Source: Saussurea involucrata (Eukaryota; Streptophyta; Magnoliopsida; Asterales; Asteraceae). Taken from it: a stretch of DNA of 64,000 nt. Within the stretch, counting starts at the first letter, position 1. Each line of letters begins with the position of its first letter. This document shows, in pieces, positions 18,893 to 29,589 of this stretch. A program made the translations under genes and the position numbers. The notes under the pieces were generated by a model, which saw nothing but the letters and a program-made list of their open reading frames with translations, ran no database searches and was not told the origin of the DNA. The DNA is taken from assembly GCA_033807775.1 (NCBI GenBank), contig CM066313.1, positions 90,839,484-90,903,483 of the forward strand. The letters are read 5' to 3'.

Positions 18893-21724
18893 ATGGAGTT
18901 TGTTGATGAGCACAATGAAATAGCCATGCTTCAGAAGCCGAAACAAGCTGCGGGATTCCACGATATAGTCGATTTTCTTAAATCCTCGCACATCTCTTAT
19001 GCCCTAACGGTAAGCCCAACCATCTATATCGAACATCAGACGCAATTTTGGGAGAATGCTACTGTTAGTTTCGAAGAAGGGCAGAAAACCATTCGAACAA
19101 GGGTTTGTGATAAACCCTTGAAAGTCACAGAGGAGGTTATTCGCATCTCTCTTCACTTGGATGATGCCTCAGGTATAACCTCTCTATCTTCTGATGACCT
19201 ATATTCGACTTTACAAAGAATGGGGTATGAAGGTCCCATTGGTGTTTTTAAATTCTACAAGTCAAAATTTTTCAACCAATGGAGATTTCTTGTTCATACC
19301 CTGATGCACTGTATTTCCAAGAAAACTACTGGATGGAGTGAGTTCAGCAGTCCCATTGCATATGCGTTGGTCTGCTTATCCACTGCCAGAAAGTACAATT
19401 TTTCAGCTATGATCTTTAATGATCTTGTATCAAACCTGGAATCCAAAAAGAGCTTTTACATGTATCCAAGGTTTGTGCAAGAAGTTATTAACAAGGAATT
19501 GATGGACTTACCTCAGTTTACTGAGGTATATGTACCCAAACCCCCTAAAGGGAAGGGTTTCTCAAATATGAGAAGAATTCCTAGGGACTCGGAAGGAGTT
19601 GACACACCATTGTTCTCTACAATGATGGTTGTGTCCCACCCCTCTGAAGGTATGGCATCAGGATCAAGGCCCTCATTAGATCATCCCACTGATGGCCAAC
19701 CCCTACCTTCACTCACTATAAATATCCCTCAGCACATACTTCAAAAGCCCACTCCTGTGTTATCCAACAAGTTTCAAAGAAGAAAGGTGCACAAGGTTCC
19801 TTCCCTTGATGTACCTACTCAGAGCCCTAAGCCTTTAAGCCCTCAGTTGGAGCATTCTCCAATTGAGAATATCAACAGGGAAACCACAGGGGTGTCTCCC
19901 AACCCCAAGAAGGTGCTCTCTAAGGAGAAGGATGAGCATATGGGTGCTAAGGCTGCCACTACTTCTGCTAGCACAGAGAAGGACAGTGGTAACATAAATA
20001 AGACCTTCCCCATGGCAACTCTAAATGAGAAATCATTAGGAGGACCCAGGTGCCAAGAAACCAAGGGGGCAGTTAGTGCTTCTGCTAGGCAGAAGGCTTC
20101 TGCTAAAACTTCCAAGGATCCCTTAAAGAAGGTAAAAACTTCTAAAAAGGGTGAGGATAGACATAACAAAGAGGAATTGATGGCTACTTCCAGTGATCCT
20201 TTAAAGAAGGTAAACACTTCTAAACAAGGTGAGGATAGATATAACAATGATGAATTGATGGAAACCATTGGAAATGTCAACTTGGATGTTATGGCACAGA
20301 AGAAGGAGATTGAGCAACTGAAGACTGTGGTCACCTACCAACAGTCTCAAATTGAGAAGCTCAAGAAGATGGTCACCAAGTTGTTGCACAGAAAGAAAAA
20401 GGCAAGATTTGTGCTGAGAAGAAGAATCCCAACCAATGATGCTCCCAAAAAGGGGGAGTCAGAGGATGAGTTGAACATGGAGAGTGCACAGGAAGAGGGG
20501 GAGCAAGTAAATGAATTTGCTGAGGAAAGTACAAAGGAAGCTAAAAATGTTCAAGCAACAGAAACCATAGCAGCAGAAACGACAGCAGCAGAAACTACAA
20601 CAGCAGCAGAAACCACAGCAGCAGAAACTGTTAATGCTGCTGAGTTTGAACAAGCAGCAGAAACAATTAATGCTGCTGAAGGCCAAAAAGAAGAAACAGC
20701 AGAAACATTTGCAGAGGCAGTAGAAACAGAAAAAGCAGCAGAAACTGAAGCAGTAACTACATCTCAAGCGGAAATTGATGAAGAAGTATACTGGATTGTG
20801 AAGAACAGTGTTGAAACAGCAGCATTACATGTTCTAAGAGAAGCAGTAACAACCATAGCAGCAGAAATGGTTATTGCTGCTGAAAAACTTAAAACAGCTG
20901 AACCAACTCCTGAAGCTGTTAAAACTTTTAACAGAACCAAGATGATGTCAAAGAAAAGACCAAGAACCAAGCCCATAACTTCAAAGAAGAAAAATGAAAA
21001 GAAGCCAAGGGTGGAGCCAACTGCAGAAGAGGCCCAGGAGGAAACAGTGAAAGAAAAATCTGATCCAAAAGTTGCTGAAGAAGAAGTGGCAACTCCATCA
21101 GGGCAATCAAGCAATGTACAATCACAAACTGATGCCCAATGTGATTTGTATATTACTGGTGTTGAATCTAACCCAATTCCAATTCAGACTGAACCAATAT
21201 CATCTAAGGCTCCTGAAATCATCTTTTGGGACACTTTGAAAGATGGTAGAAAGGAGTTCATTAGGATAAAAAGAGCAGATGGAAAATTTGAAGTCTTTTC
21301 AACTTGGGGAAAAATTGTCAGAACTTGCTCAAGATCAGACTTAGAAGAGATGTTCAAAGTTGGGATGAGGCTATATGAAAACATGCTGACTGAGCAAGGG
21401 ATGTCAATCTCTAAAATGGTACTTGAATTCTTGTGCCAAATGTTCAAACCTGAAGCAGTTCAGTATAGGATAAACACACAGTTTCAAACCATTACCAACT
21501 GGATGCTCTATGAGAATTGTGGAGTATATGTCATCTCCCTTGACTCTGCGACTCAAGAATACTATCTGGTGGATGAAATATACAACCACAACATGAAGAG
21601 GCTGAAAGGAATGCTACATGCTAAGTTGACCTGCAACAAGGATTCAGCAATGGGTAGATTCTTGGTAAAAAGGATTCTCAATCAAAGTCTGGGATTGAAT
21701 CCTAATCTAGGCATGTATGATTAG
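18893..21724 (+). CDS. Extra 3' ORF of copia element, 943 aa, function unknown
   Basis: The start chosen is ATG 18893 (MEFVDEHNE), preceded by a leader-like pyrimidine-rich stretch; an in-frame upstream ATG at 18863 is possible. An N-terminal globular region (about 15-215; DFLKSSHISYALTVSPTIYI, FFNQWRFLVHTLMHCISKKT, MYPRFVQ, DTPLF) is followed by a long disordered, Lys/Glu-rich part with a short coiled coil (about 470-500), an Ala/Glu/Thr repeat region (AAETTAAET, about 555-670), and a C-terminal region (about 770-943; EVFSTWGKIVRTCSRSDLEEM, NWMLYENCGVYVISLD). From memory, the N- and C-terminal parts resemble a predicted-protein family common in Asteraceae copia elements, but I can assign no activity. 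Position between pol and 3' LTR is that of env-like ORFs in Sireviruses, though no signal peptide or membrane segment is visible. Confidence 0.8.
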   Translation: MEFVDEHNEIAMLQKPKQAAGFHDIVDFLKSSHISYALTVSPTIYIEHQTQFWENATVSFEEGQKTIRTRVCDKPLKVTEEVIRISLHLDDASGITSLSSDDLYSTLQRMGYEGPIGVFKFYKSKFFNQWRFLVHTLMHCISKKTTGWSEFSSPIAYALVCLSTARKYNFSAMIFNDLVSNLESKKSFYMYPRFVQEVINKELMDLPQFTEVYVPKPPKGKGFSNMRRIPRDSEGVDTPLFSTMMVVSHPSEGMASGSRPSLDHPTDGQPLPSLTINIPQHILQKPTPVLSNKFQRRKVHKVPSLDVPTQSPKPLSPQLEHSPIENINRETTGVSPNPKKVLSKEKDEHMGAKAATTSASTEKDSGNINKTFPMATLNEKSLGGPRCQETKGAVSASARQKASAKTSKDPLKKVKTSKKGEDRHNKEELMATSSDPLKKVNTSKQGEDRYNNDELMETIGNVNLDVMAQKKEIEQLKTVVTYQQSQIEKLKKMVTKLLHRKKKARFVLRRRIPTNDAPKKGESEDELNMESAQEEGEQVNEFAEESTKEAKNVQATETIAAETTAAETTTAAETTAAETVNAAEFEQAAETINAAEGQKEETAETFAEAVETEKAAETEAVTTSQAEIDEEVYWIVKNSVETAALHVLREAVTTIAAEMVIAAEKLKTAEPTPEAVKTFNRTKMMSKKRPRTKPITSKKKNEKKPRVEPTAEEAQEETVKEKSDPKVAEEEVATPSGQSSNVQSQTDAQCDLYITGVESNPIPIQTEPISSKAPEIIFWDTLKDGRKEFIRIKRADGKFEVFSTWGKIVRTCSRSDLEEMFKVGMRLYENMLTEQGMSISKMVLEFLCQMFKPEAVQYRINTQFQTITNWMLYENCGVYVISLDSATQEYYLVDEIYNHNMKRLKGMLHAKLTCNKDSAMGRFLVKRILNQSLGLNPNLGMYD

Positions 21725-21776
21725 GTTTTGGAAGCATCATCTGAAGAACTTGACTTCTTTTCCTAAAAGTCAAGTT

Positions 21777-21786
21777 AGGGGGAGAT
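21777..21786 (+). promoter_or_regulatory. Polypurine tract
   Basis: AGGGGGAGAT directly abuts the 3' LTR (TGTTGGG at 21787) and would prime plus-strand DNA synthesis. Confidence 0.85.
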
Positions 21787-22548
21787 TGTTGGGAACTGAA
21801 GATATGCTAAGTATGGTTAGTACTGCCAAGACAATTTTACTACTGCCAGTTCTTCATTACTACTGCTTATGCAAGGTTACTACTGCTAGACGAAGTTACT
21901 ACTGCTAGACAGGGTTACTACTGCTAGACACAGTTACTACTGCAAGTCAAGGTTAGTACTGCTGGTGCATAATTGAATATCTGTTAGTACTGCTCATGAT
22001 TAATACTGCTGGAGTAATGTTAATACTGCTGGAGATGAAATCGGTTAATACTGCTGAAGATTGTTAGTACTGCTCATGAAGAATGAAGGTTAATACTGCT
22101 GACTTGATAAGTTTGGTATGCGATACTTTTGGAGACAAAGAAGGAATTGATCAAGATATGTTTAACGAAGATTCAGAAGATCAATTTACTTTTGGTAGTT
22201 ATCTTGTATTTATTTCTGTATAAATAGTATTGATAGATAGCTATTAGAATATATACAACATACATGATAGACGAGTTAATATACGTGTGAAAAGCAATTC
22301 GATATTGTTTTCAGAGAGATTTAACCTCAAGGTGTAAGAACCCTATTTCTAGAGAAGTAGAAGTCGTCTTGTTGAGCCTGTTCAACAAGATTGAGGTTTG
22401 GTGTAAAGCTTGTGAGTAATACAGTTTGATATATACAGTGTGTTGAATTCTATTGATTGTTCTTTAATTGATTTAGAGTTCTATTCCGCAAGATTCTCTA
22501 AATTGTGTTTCTAAGAAGTTTAATTCTTGTTAAGAATCGATCCTGACA
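21787..22548 (+). repeat. 3' LTR of the young copia element
   Basis: 762 bp, the same length as the 5' LTR and identical except for one mismatch that I noticed (22428). The TSD GTTAT follows at 22549-22553. Confidence 0.95.
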
Positions 22549-24395
22549 GTTATGCCTCTTTGGCATAATGTTACGCCAGAGGGCGTAATGTCATGTTATA
22601 CAACATACCAATATATACCAGTTAACAAAATGAGAAAGTTTGCAGAACGAGTTTATTTTGATTTCACAATAGCTATGGACTGTTATGTAATTACGAACTA
22701 TGTGATTTTTGTTAATGAAACGATAAGGAGAAAAAGTTCAGGAGTTGTATGATTGTTCAATAACGTACTTTTAACTTCATCATTGTGGGGGAGCTCAATT
22801 GGTAAGATATTGGATTTACTCAATGATCACTAATAAAGATTTTTGTCGACTTTTTATGCCATTTAAATGTAAATGTAGACCATTTATTTTTTTAGAGTAA
22901 ATTATGGATTTTGTCCCTAAAGTATATCAAAAACTACGGATTTGGTCCTTTAACTTCTCTTGTTACATAAGAAAGCTTCAGGTTTAAATGTTTTTTTTAT
23001 GGATTTGGTCCCATGACAAGCGGCCGTCTATTTTTTCTGTTAAGCGTAAGGATAAATTTGTCATTTTACCGATTTCTTCTATTATTTACCTTTTTAAACT
23101 AATTATGTATTTTTTTTTTCATGAGTATACTCATCTTCTCCAAGTATCCCATGAAGAACATCACCATGAATACCAACAAAATGATACACATTTAACAAAG
23201 AACCAACATAAATCAAACCTAAATTAAACCCTACATCCAAAAATCCAACGCCAAGAACATTTAACAAATCCCATATCCGATCCCAAATCCAAACCTATTT
23301 CAAATCTATAAATCCAAAATCTATATCAAATTTTAATAGGAAAACCTGAAAACATCATTGATGAAAATCGAACCAAAACCTATATCAATTTCCAGATCTG
23401 GATCGAAGAACCAAAAACTTTAACTCTGGGTTATAGGTGAAAATCGAACCAGACCCCTAAAAAGGTGAATCGTCCCTTCGTCTGGTCCAGATCTGAGTGA
23501 AGGTTGTAGGTGAAAATCAAACGAGAAGGAGTTTGATCGACGATGGAGTTCCAGATGGTCGATGATGGTCTTCTCCAGCGTCTTCTTCCTCGCTCTCTCT
23601 ATATCCCGATGTGTTTTTCCCTCACACTGTTAGAGTTTTTGAATTGGGAAATTAATTAAAATGCCCAAAGTTGACAAATGATTCAGTGAAATGCCCAAAC
23701 TCTCCCCAATTTCACGAAAATACTCAAAGTTTCCGTGAAAGGATCCGTCGCTAAAGTTTTTATATATTTATTTTTTTCAACATCAGCGACAGATTAGTGA
23801 CGGAATTCCGTCGCTTTCGTCGCTGAAAACAACCTTCGCTGATCTGTCGCTGAGACACTTCGTTGCTGAGTTCCGTCGCTGATAGTGTCACCCGCCACAT
23901 TTTCAACAATAGACTTTCAGTGACGGATTAGCGCCAAAAAACCCAAAAAGGGGAAATCTGAACCACATTTAAACATTCATTAGATAAAAAAATTATTATT
24001 TTTTTGGAAAACATCACTTCTTGTAAAAAACACGCGACACAACGCTCCATGGCGTGAGCCACACCTTACACAAATGCTATAGACACTGTATATATAAAAC
24101 GATGATCAAAGAGAACCACACAAATGTTATAAAAAAACAATTTAAAAATGATTTTTTTTCATCAAAACCTATGATTTAAAATATTGTTTCCCATATATTT
24201 CTGTTCTCCTTGTGAAAAATTACATGTGAGTTTTTTTTATCTAGTGAAATGAAAAATACACGTAAAAAATATTCACGCGGTGAAACAAATACATGTAAAA
24301 CTATGAAATAAATATATGTGAAAAGATATCTAAAATCCTAACATTTGGTGAAAATATCATCAAAAATTATTTTTAAATCGATTCTTACGAGTTTT

Positions 24396-24428
<33 letters not shown>

Positions 24429-25293
24429 GTATATATAGGGCCTATTCATGGAAGAACTTTGTATTTTGTGAGAACTGTGAAATCTATTCATAATCACACA
24501 CATGTTGAACCTATACATGGTAATTCACATCGGATAGATAAGGGTATAAAATGAAAAAAATGATATAAAACAAATTAAACAAATAACTATAAGGTATAAA
24601 TATAAGTTTAAAAAAAATAATTCAGTACGTTTTAATGATATTCAATGATAATCAAAAAATATTCGATATTAAATTCATCTTTGAAGGTACTATGAGACGA
24701 TAATAACAATATAATTTAAAAAAATGTATTTTTAATGTGTTTTAGTTTATATACAACTATGTTAATATGATAAATGATAAGGATGTAAAATAGAAAATAA
24801 AAAAGTAAATGATACAAAATAAATTAAATAACTAGTTATAATTTAAATCTTAAAATTGATTTCATTTTTTAATATCATCTTGGGACATGGGAGGTTTCGC
24901 GGGACGTTATTGAGCTTTAAATTTGCACATTCAACATCAAAGTTTATACCTCTTAATTTTCAAGAATAACGATATAGCATGCTTAATAATATAGTATAGA
25001 TATATAAATATTATTATTAAATGATCACAATTTTTATAGATTTCTTTTATACATGATATTTTCCTTTATACATATTATAGAAGTTTTTCTTAAATTTTAT
25101 ACATTGATTTAAATTTGTAAGAAGGCTCACATAAAAAGAACCGAGACATAAATATATCCTTTTAATTTTATTGCTTTTCTATTTTAATTCTTTTGGTCGT
25201 TATTGTTTGTCTTAAGTCGTCCTCTTTTCTTTAGAAGCTTTTAATTGATTTCGTGCCTGCTCTATTAAACATTAGACCCAAATATGATAATTC
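22549..25293. other. AT-rich intergenic DNA with degenerate repeats
   Basis: No gene is supported over 2.7 kb. Parts look like old transposon ends: TTTTGTCCCTAAAGTATA...TTTGGTCC (about 22915-22955) resembles MULE-type ends, and 23745-23905 has many CCGTCGCT/AGCGACGG motifs. A (TA)n tract is at about 24398-24437. The region 24440-25280 is simply AT-rich. It ends with AATTC just before the chromovirus LTR. Confidence 0.5.
23745..23935. repeat. Cluster of CCGTCGCT / AGCGACGG motifs
   Basis: About ten copies of CGTCGCT, CGCTGA or their complements (TCAGCGAC, GTGACGGA) occur in both orientations within 190 bp. Such motifs occur as subterminal repeats of plant CACTA elements, but no CACTA terminus is visible, so this would be a fragment at most. 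Confidence 0.4.
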
Positions 25294-25512
25294 TGTAATA
25301 ACCGGGTTCGTTTTTTAAATAAATAATAAGTTTGTGTGTGTAGTGTGAAAAAATGAAAATCTTGGTGGCTGTAGTGAGAAGTTGGAAAATAGGGTTAAAA
25401 CCCAAAAAACCCTCATTTCTCTCTTCATTCTTAGAAAGCGGCTGAGTGCGTGTAACTGTGTGTGAAGCAACATTGCGACATTGGAGGAAGGGCTTGGGAG
25501 CTTTGGGAGTGA

Positions 25513-26433
25513 CAGTGGCGGATGGCCCATAGGGCTACTCCAGGCCATGGCCTGTGGCTTTTAAAAAAAATTAGTAGTAGTGCAAATTTGGTAGGCTATA
25601 GTTAAAACAGAAAAAAATTGGGGACCTCCACTAATTCAGTCCACTCTCCTAAGTCTAGGTCCAGCCCCTCTCTCTCACTGGTTCGCTTCTGTTATCGATA
25701 AAAAAAACTGAGAGCAAAGTCTCAACTCTCACCGTCGGCGTCTTGTGATTGTGACTCAGCCGGTCAGCCCTCGTCGGCGCCGCTCACCCCTCGCCCTCAG
25801 CCCTCACCCGCCAGTCGCCAGTGGCCCCTCAGGCCTCAGCCAGGAACAAACCAACGCAACCAGACACGACCCAAAATGGACACAAGATAATAAAAACAAA
25901 GCTGTTAAGCTGCAGCAGCGGTGCTGTCTCCAAACAGTCGCTGCCAACAGCAGCAACACAGCTAAACAGCCCATGTCACACAACCATTAGCCCCAAACAG
26001 CACCTGCAGACCCAGCCTCACAGCCCCTGTCCCCATTAAGCACCTGCAGACCTGGCCGCACAGCCCCTGTTCCCATTAAGCACTGCTTGTTTACATAGTT
26101 TATTTACTTGTTTTGAGTTTTTATAGTAGTCTTTACCAAAAAACCAAAATTTACTCTTGAAATCAAGTAAAAAAACTTAAAAAATCTCTTGAAATCAATA
26201 AAAAAACACAAAAAATTCTCTCGAATCAACACAAAGAAACCAAAAAAACTCATTGAATCAACACAAAAACTTAAAAAATCTCTCAAAATCAACCAAAAAA
26301 CTGAAATAAAATCTATCGAAGTCAACCAAAAACTTAAAAGCCCCCCCAAAAATCTATCGAAGGTGTGTTTGAATGATAAATTGGTCTTACAAGATCCGGC
26401 CCCTGCGGTTTTAAAGCTTGTGTTCCGCCCTTG
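25513..26433. mobile_element. Non-autonomous hAT-type element inside the 5' LTR
   Basis: The ends are CAGTGGCGGA and (reverse complement) CAAGGGCGGA, flanked by an exact 8-bp duplication GGGAGTGA (25505-25512; 26434-26441). The 3' LTR holds the single-copy empty site GGGAGTGA at 61016-61023 with matching flanks. The 921-bp interior has no transposase; ORFs there are short and uncorroborated. Confidence 0.92.
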
Positions 26434-26747
26434 GGGAGTGAATCATCTTCATTCAAGGTAATTACCTCCTTCTTGATTCCTTTTATCTATTAGAGGGGCT
26501 GAGTGTGGATTTTGTTGTTGAAACCTTGGTGCTGTTTTGGTCCATTTTCTTGAGAAGGAAGTGAAAAGTAGTCTCTGTGTGTGTTAACCTAGATTAATCA
26601 GGATGGGGAAACGAGTTGAGTTATTGGGTTAATCGATTGGAGCTTTCGAATTCATTTCTATTGTTGAAGTGAATAGCCTTGAGGAAATTCGGAAGCGGTC
26701 GAAATCCTAATGATTGTCCAGAAGGAATTTCTTGGAAACCGCTGTTG

Positions 26748-26960
26748 TCCGGATTGTGTCCGAAAACCTTTGGGTACCAGAGATCGCTACTCGGGAAAGA
26801 ATCCGAAAAACCAAAGAATCCGGAAGTAGCATCGGAATCCGGAAGAGAATCCGGAAGTAGCACCGGAATCCGGAAGAGAGTCCGGAAGTGAGAAATACCG
26901 GAATCCGGAAAGGGGAGTCAGGGAAACAGATTCGGAATCCGGATTCCCTGTGTCCGGAAC
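26748..26960 (+). repeat. TCCGGA-rich array in chromovirus 5' LTR
   Basis: At least ten TCCGG or TCCGGA hexamers lie within about 210 bp, many in the form AATCCGGAAG. A similar array is in the 3' LTR (61320-61520). It sits inside the possible leader intron. Confidence 0.8.
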
Positions 26961-27747
26961 CTGTTTTGTTATTTTAGAGAGGAATACAGGGAGGGTCGGT
27001 ATGTCATGCGAGTAGTTGAGTGACTTATTTACTCTCGTGTGATTTGGGTGAAATGTAGGTGCGGGTAGAGCATAACGGTTTCAAGTGAGGACACTTAGCG
27101 TAGATATCAGGTGATTTTTTCTAAACCGAAGCTTGACGATACTTGATTTGATTGCTTGTTCATTTATACATTGAACTGTGTGTTTGTACGTGGTTTCATT
27201 TGTATGTTTAAAGAGGTGATATTATGATTGTTATGGGGAGTGTGTCCTATACGGAATAATTGATTAGATTCCGTCTAGTTTCTGGGGGCGGGTGTGTGCC
27301 CTAACACTATGTCACAGGTGTGAACGTGACCAAGCATGGAACATCGGTATACGTGTGTTTTGTCTTAACTGTCAAGGGTATAGTTGTTTACTACTTTCTG
27401 TGAACTCTTTTAAAATGTTATGTGTGTTGTGAATGTTGTTATTTGAGGGATATCACTAGACCTTGTGGTCTAACCCTCGTTTTTCAAAACTGAAACCCTT
27501 TTCAGGTAAGCTGGCTTTAGAGGGATCAGCTAAGGGAAAGGGGAAGATGTGAGCTGGAGCTTGCGTCTTGTGGAACTAGAAGACTATCCCTTTATTTTCT
27601 TGAATATAATTCTCAGCTGTAATTAGGGTTAATTTCGCGAACCCAAGTTTTGAAAATTTGACATTGTTACCGTGTGGGCCAGGTTTGGCAGTTTTGATTT
27701 AATTGATGGATTTATATTTTGGCTAGTTTGGTGTGGGTTGTTACAGT

Positions 27748-27759
27748 TGGTATCAAAAC
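27748..27759 (+). promoter_or_regulatory. Primer binding site of the chromovirus (mutated)
   Basis: TGGTATCAAAAC two bases after the LTR end corresponds to the iMet-type TGGTATCAGAGC with changes at the end. Confidence 0.75.
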
Positions 27760-28028
27760 GATAGTTTAAGGAATTTAGGTGACCGGACGGACCTAAACTT
27801 AAACTGTGGGAATTAGGAAGTATAGCTGAGAAAGTAGGAAGGCCTAGGGAGACCTCACTGGGGACATGAATAATAGGGTGATGAGAACTATCATGTAAGG
27901 TAAGTTCGAAGTTACACCTGGCCAGTGTAATTGCGAATTTACAGGTGCATGACTGTACTTATTTTGCCTTATTATTTTAGGATTGTTTCCTTAAGATATT
28001 TTATCGTGTGATGTTTCAGTAATCAAGA

Positions 28029-29589
28029 ATGTCAGAAAGAAGTTTGAGAAGTAGGTCTGTGCCAATGTGGAATCGGTACCGACTGGGGGAGAAATCCGCG
28101 TGGAAGAAATTCTGGAGGACGGACCGGTGAATCCTCCGAGGCAGGCGGCCACCCGCGGGAGGGGCAGAGGCCGTGGAAGGGGTCGAGGAAGGGGACCCTG
28201 ACGAGCGGCCACCTAGGCAGGAGAAACTGGAGTGGTGACTCGAGGTGGGAAGAAGGCGCTGAGTGTCCGTCGGGCTAAGAGTGCAGAAGCACCTGAGGTG
28301 CGCAAGCCGTCCCAGCACGGGAGTACCGTTTCTGTGGGAGGAAGTCAGTCAACAAGCCCGAGGCGAAATCATAACCAGGCATTCATGACCGAGGAAAAGT
28401 TCACTGCTGAGATGGGCAAGCTGCAAGAAACACTACAAGCATTGCTGAAGCATCGAACTGGGTCTGCATCGGATAGGCAGACTACGAGTGGGAATGTGAC
28501 GAAGATGAAGGCATCTAGCTTACCTCCAACTGAAGTAGGAGATCACTCTCAGGTGACCCCGTTTGTGGCAGGGGAATCAAGGGCAGTGAAAGGGTGCACT
28601 TTTAAAACCTTCGCGTCATGCAAGCCTCCATCTTTCAGTGGGGAGCGCAACATGGTTTTGGCTATGAGATGGATTCGTGAGATGGAATTGGCTTTTGACA
28701 CGAGTAAGTGTGCGGAGGGGGATAAGGTATTGTTTGCTATGTCTATGCTGAAGGCATATGCCATTTTCTGGTGGTATGTTAAGACACGTGGTAGGGGTTC
28801 AGAGGTAGCAAAGGCAACTACTTGGGAAACGTTCACTAGAAGGTTCAAGGCTCAGTTTTGCCCATTGGCGACGGTAAAGAAGTTGAAGGAGGAGTTTCTA
28901 GGGCTTGAGCAAGGGTCAATGACTGTACAAGAGTATACCTCTAAGTTCATAGAGAAGGCGCGATTCGCGGAGGTATATGTGCCTACTGAGGAAAGGCGTG
29001 TTGAAAGATATGTCTGGGGGCTGAAGAGCAGTGTGAGGGAACTTGTGCAAAATCGTGGCCCCGTGACCTTCAGGCGGCGGCCGACATGGCAGAGTTGATA
29101 GAGAAGGAAAATAATCGGCAAATGTCGGAGAGGAGTGTTGATAAGAGGAAATGGGAAGGGCCTGTTTGGGATGTGAAAAGGTCTAAGGTCTCTAATCCCG
29201 AGCTGCGGGTGGGACCAAGGTTCGGTGAGCGGTCATGTGGAAAGTGCAACAGAGTGCATCGTGGAGAGTGTTCCTTTGAACCTGATGGTTGTTTCAAGTG
29301 TGGAAAGTTGGGGCACATAGCGCGAGAGTGTCCCAACCCGAGGGCTTGCTATTTGTGTGGTTCTCCAGATCGTATCAAACCTGATTGTCCGCAGTTGAGG
29401 AAGGGATATTCGGTTGGTTTGGGTGGGAGTCAAGGAGGAAGAGGTGGAGAAATGAAAGTGGAGCCAGCTCGAGTGAAAGCTAGGGCTTTTCATATGTCGG
29501 CGGAGGAGGCGGTTGATGTGCCGGATGTGGTGACAGGTACCTTTCTTGTTAATTCGAAATTTGCTAAAGTGTTCGTGTCTGCATGTTAA
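28029..29589 (+). pseudogene. Chromovirus Gag, frameshifted
   Basis: A start-like ATG at 28029 (MSERSLRSRS) is followed by a frame broken several times before 28232. The retrotransposon gag domain is in 28580-29070 (PPSFSGERNMVLAMRWIREMEL, TWETFTRRFKAQF, YTSKFIEKARF). Near 29073 the frame shifts again; the next frame holds zinc knuckles CFKCGKLGHIAREC and CYLCGSPDRIKPDC (29289-29385). The ORF ends at 29587-29589. The decay fits an old element. Confidence 0.85.

Larger units (their letters stand above)
14737..22548 (+). mobile_element. Young non-autonomous copia-type LTR retrotransposon with gag and extra ORF, pol deleted
   Basis: Two 762-bp LTRs (14737-15498 and 21787-22548) start TGTTGGG and end CCTGACA. 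The 5-bp duplication GTTAT flanks them exactly (14732-14736; 22549-22553). I found one LTR mismatch by eye (C at 15378, G at 22428). Internally there are a tRNA-iMet-type PBS, a copia-type gag ORF, a short protease remnant, a minisatellite, a second long ORF and a polypurine tract. Integrase, RT and RNase H are absent. Near-identical LTRs, a perfect TSD and two unbroken ORFs show recent movement, so its polymerase must have been supplied by a related autonomous copy. Confidence 0.95.
25294..27745 (+). repeat. 5' LTR of the chromovirus, interrupted by a hAT-type element
   Basis: Starts TGTAATAACC and ends GTTGTTACA, followed by a PBS-like TGGTATCAAAAC. Without the 921-bp insertion and its duplicated 8 bp it would be about 1523 bp, close to the 3' LTR (about 1502 bp retained). 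It holds a TCCGG-rich array (about 26748-26960) and a possible leader intron (26458-27505). Confidence 0.9.

Noticed and set aside
19843..20767. Ser/Phe- and Cys/Phe-rich antisense ORFs opposite the extra ORF
   Set aside because: They are shadows of the Lys/Glu and AAET repeat coding regions.
25745..26039. Overlapping Pro/Ser/Gln ORFs inside the hAT-type element
   Set aside because: Two frames are open at once over low-complexity sequence and neither resembles a transposase.
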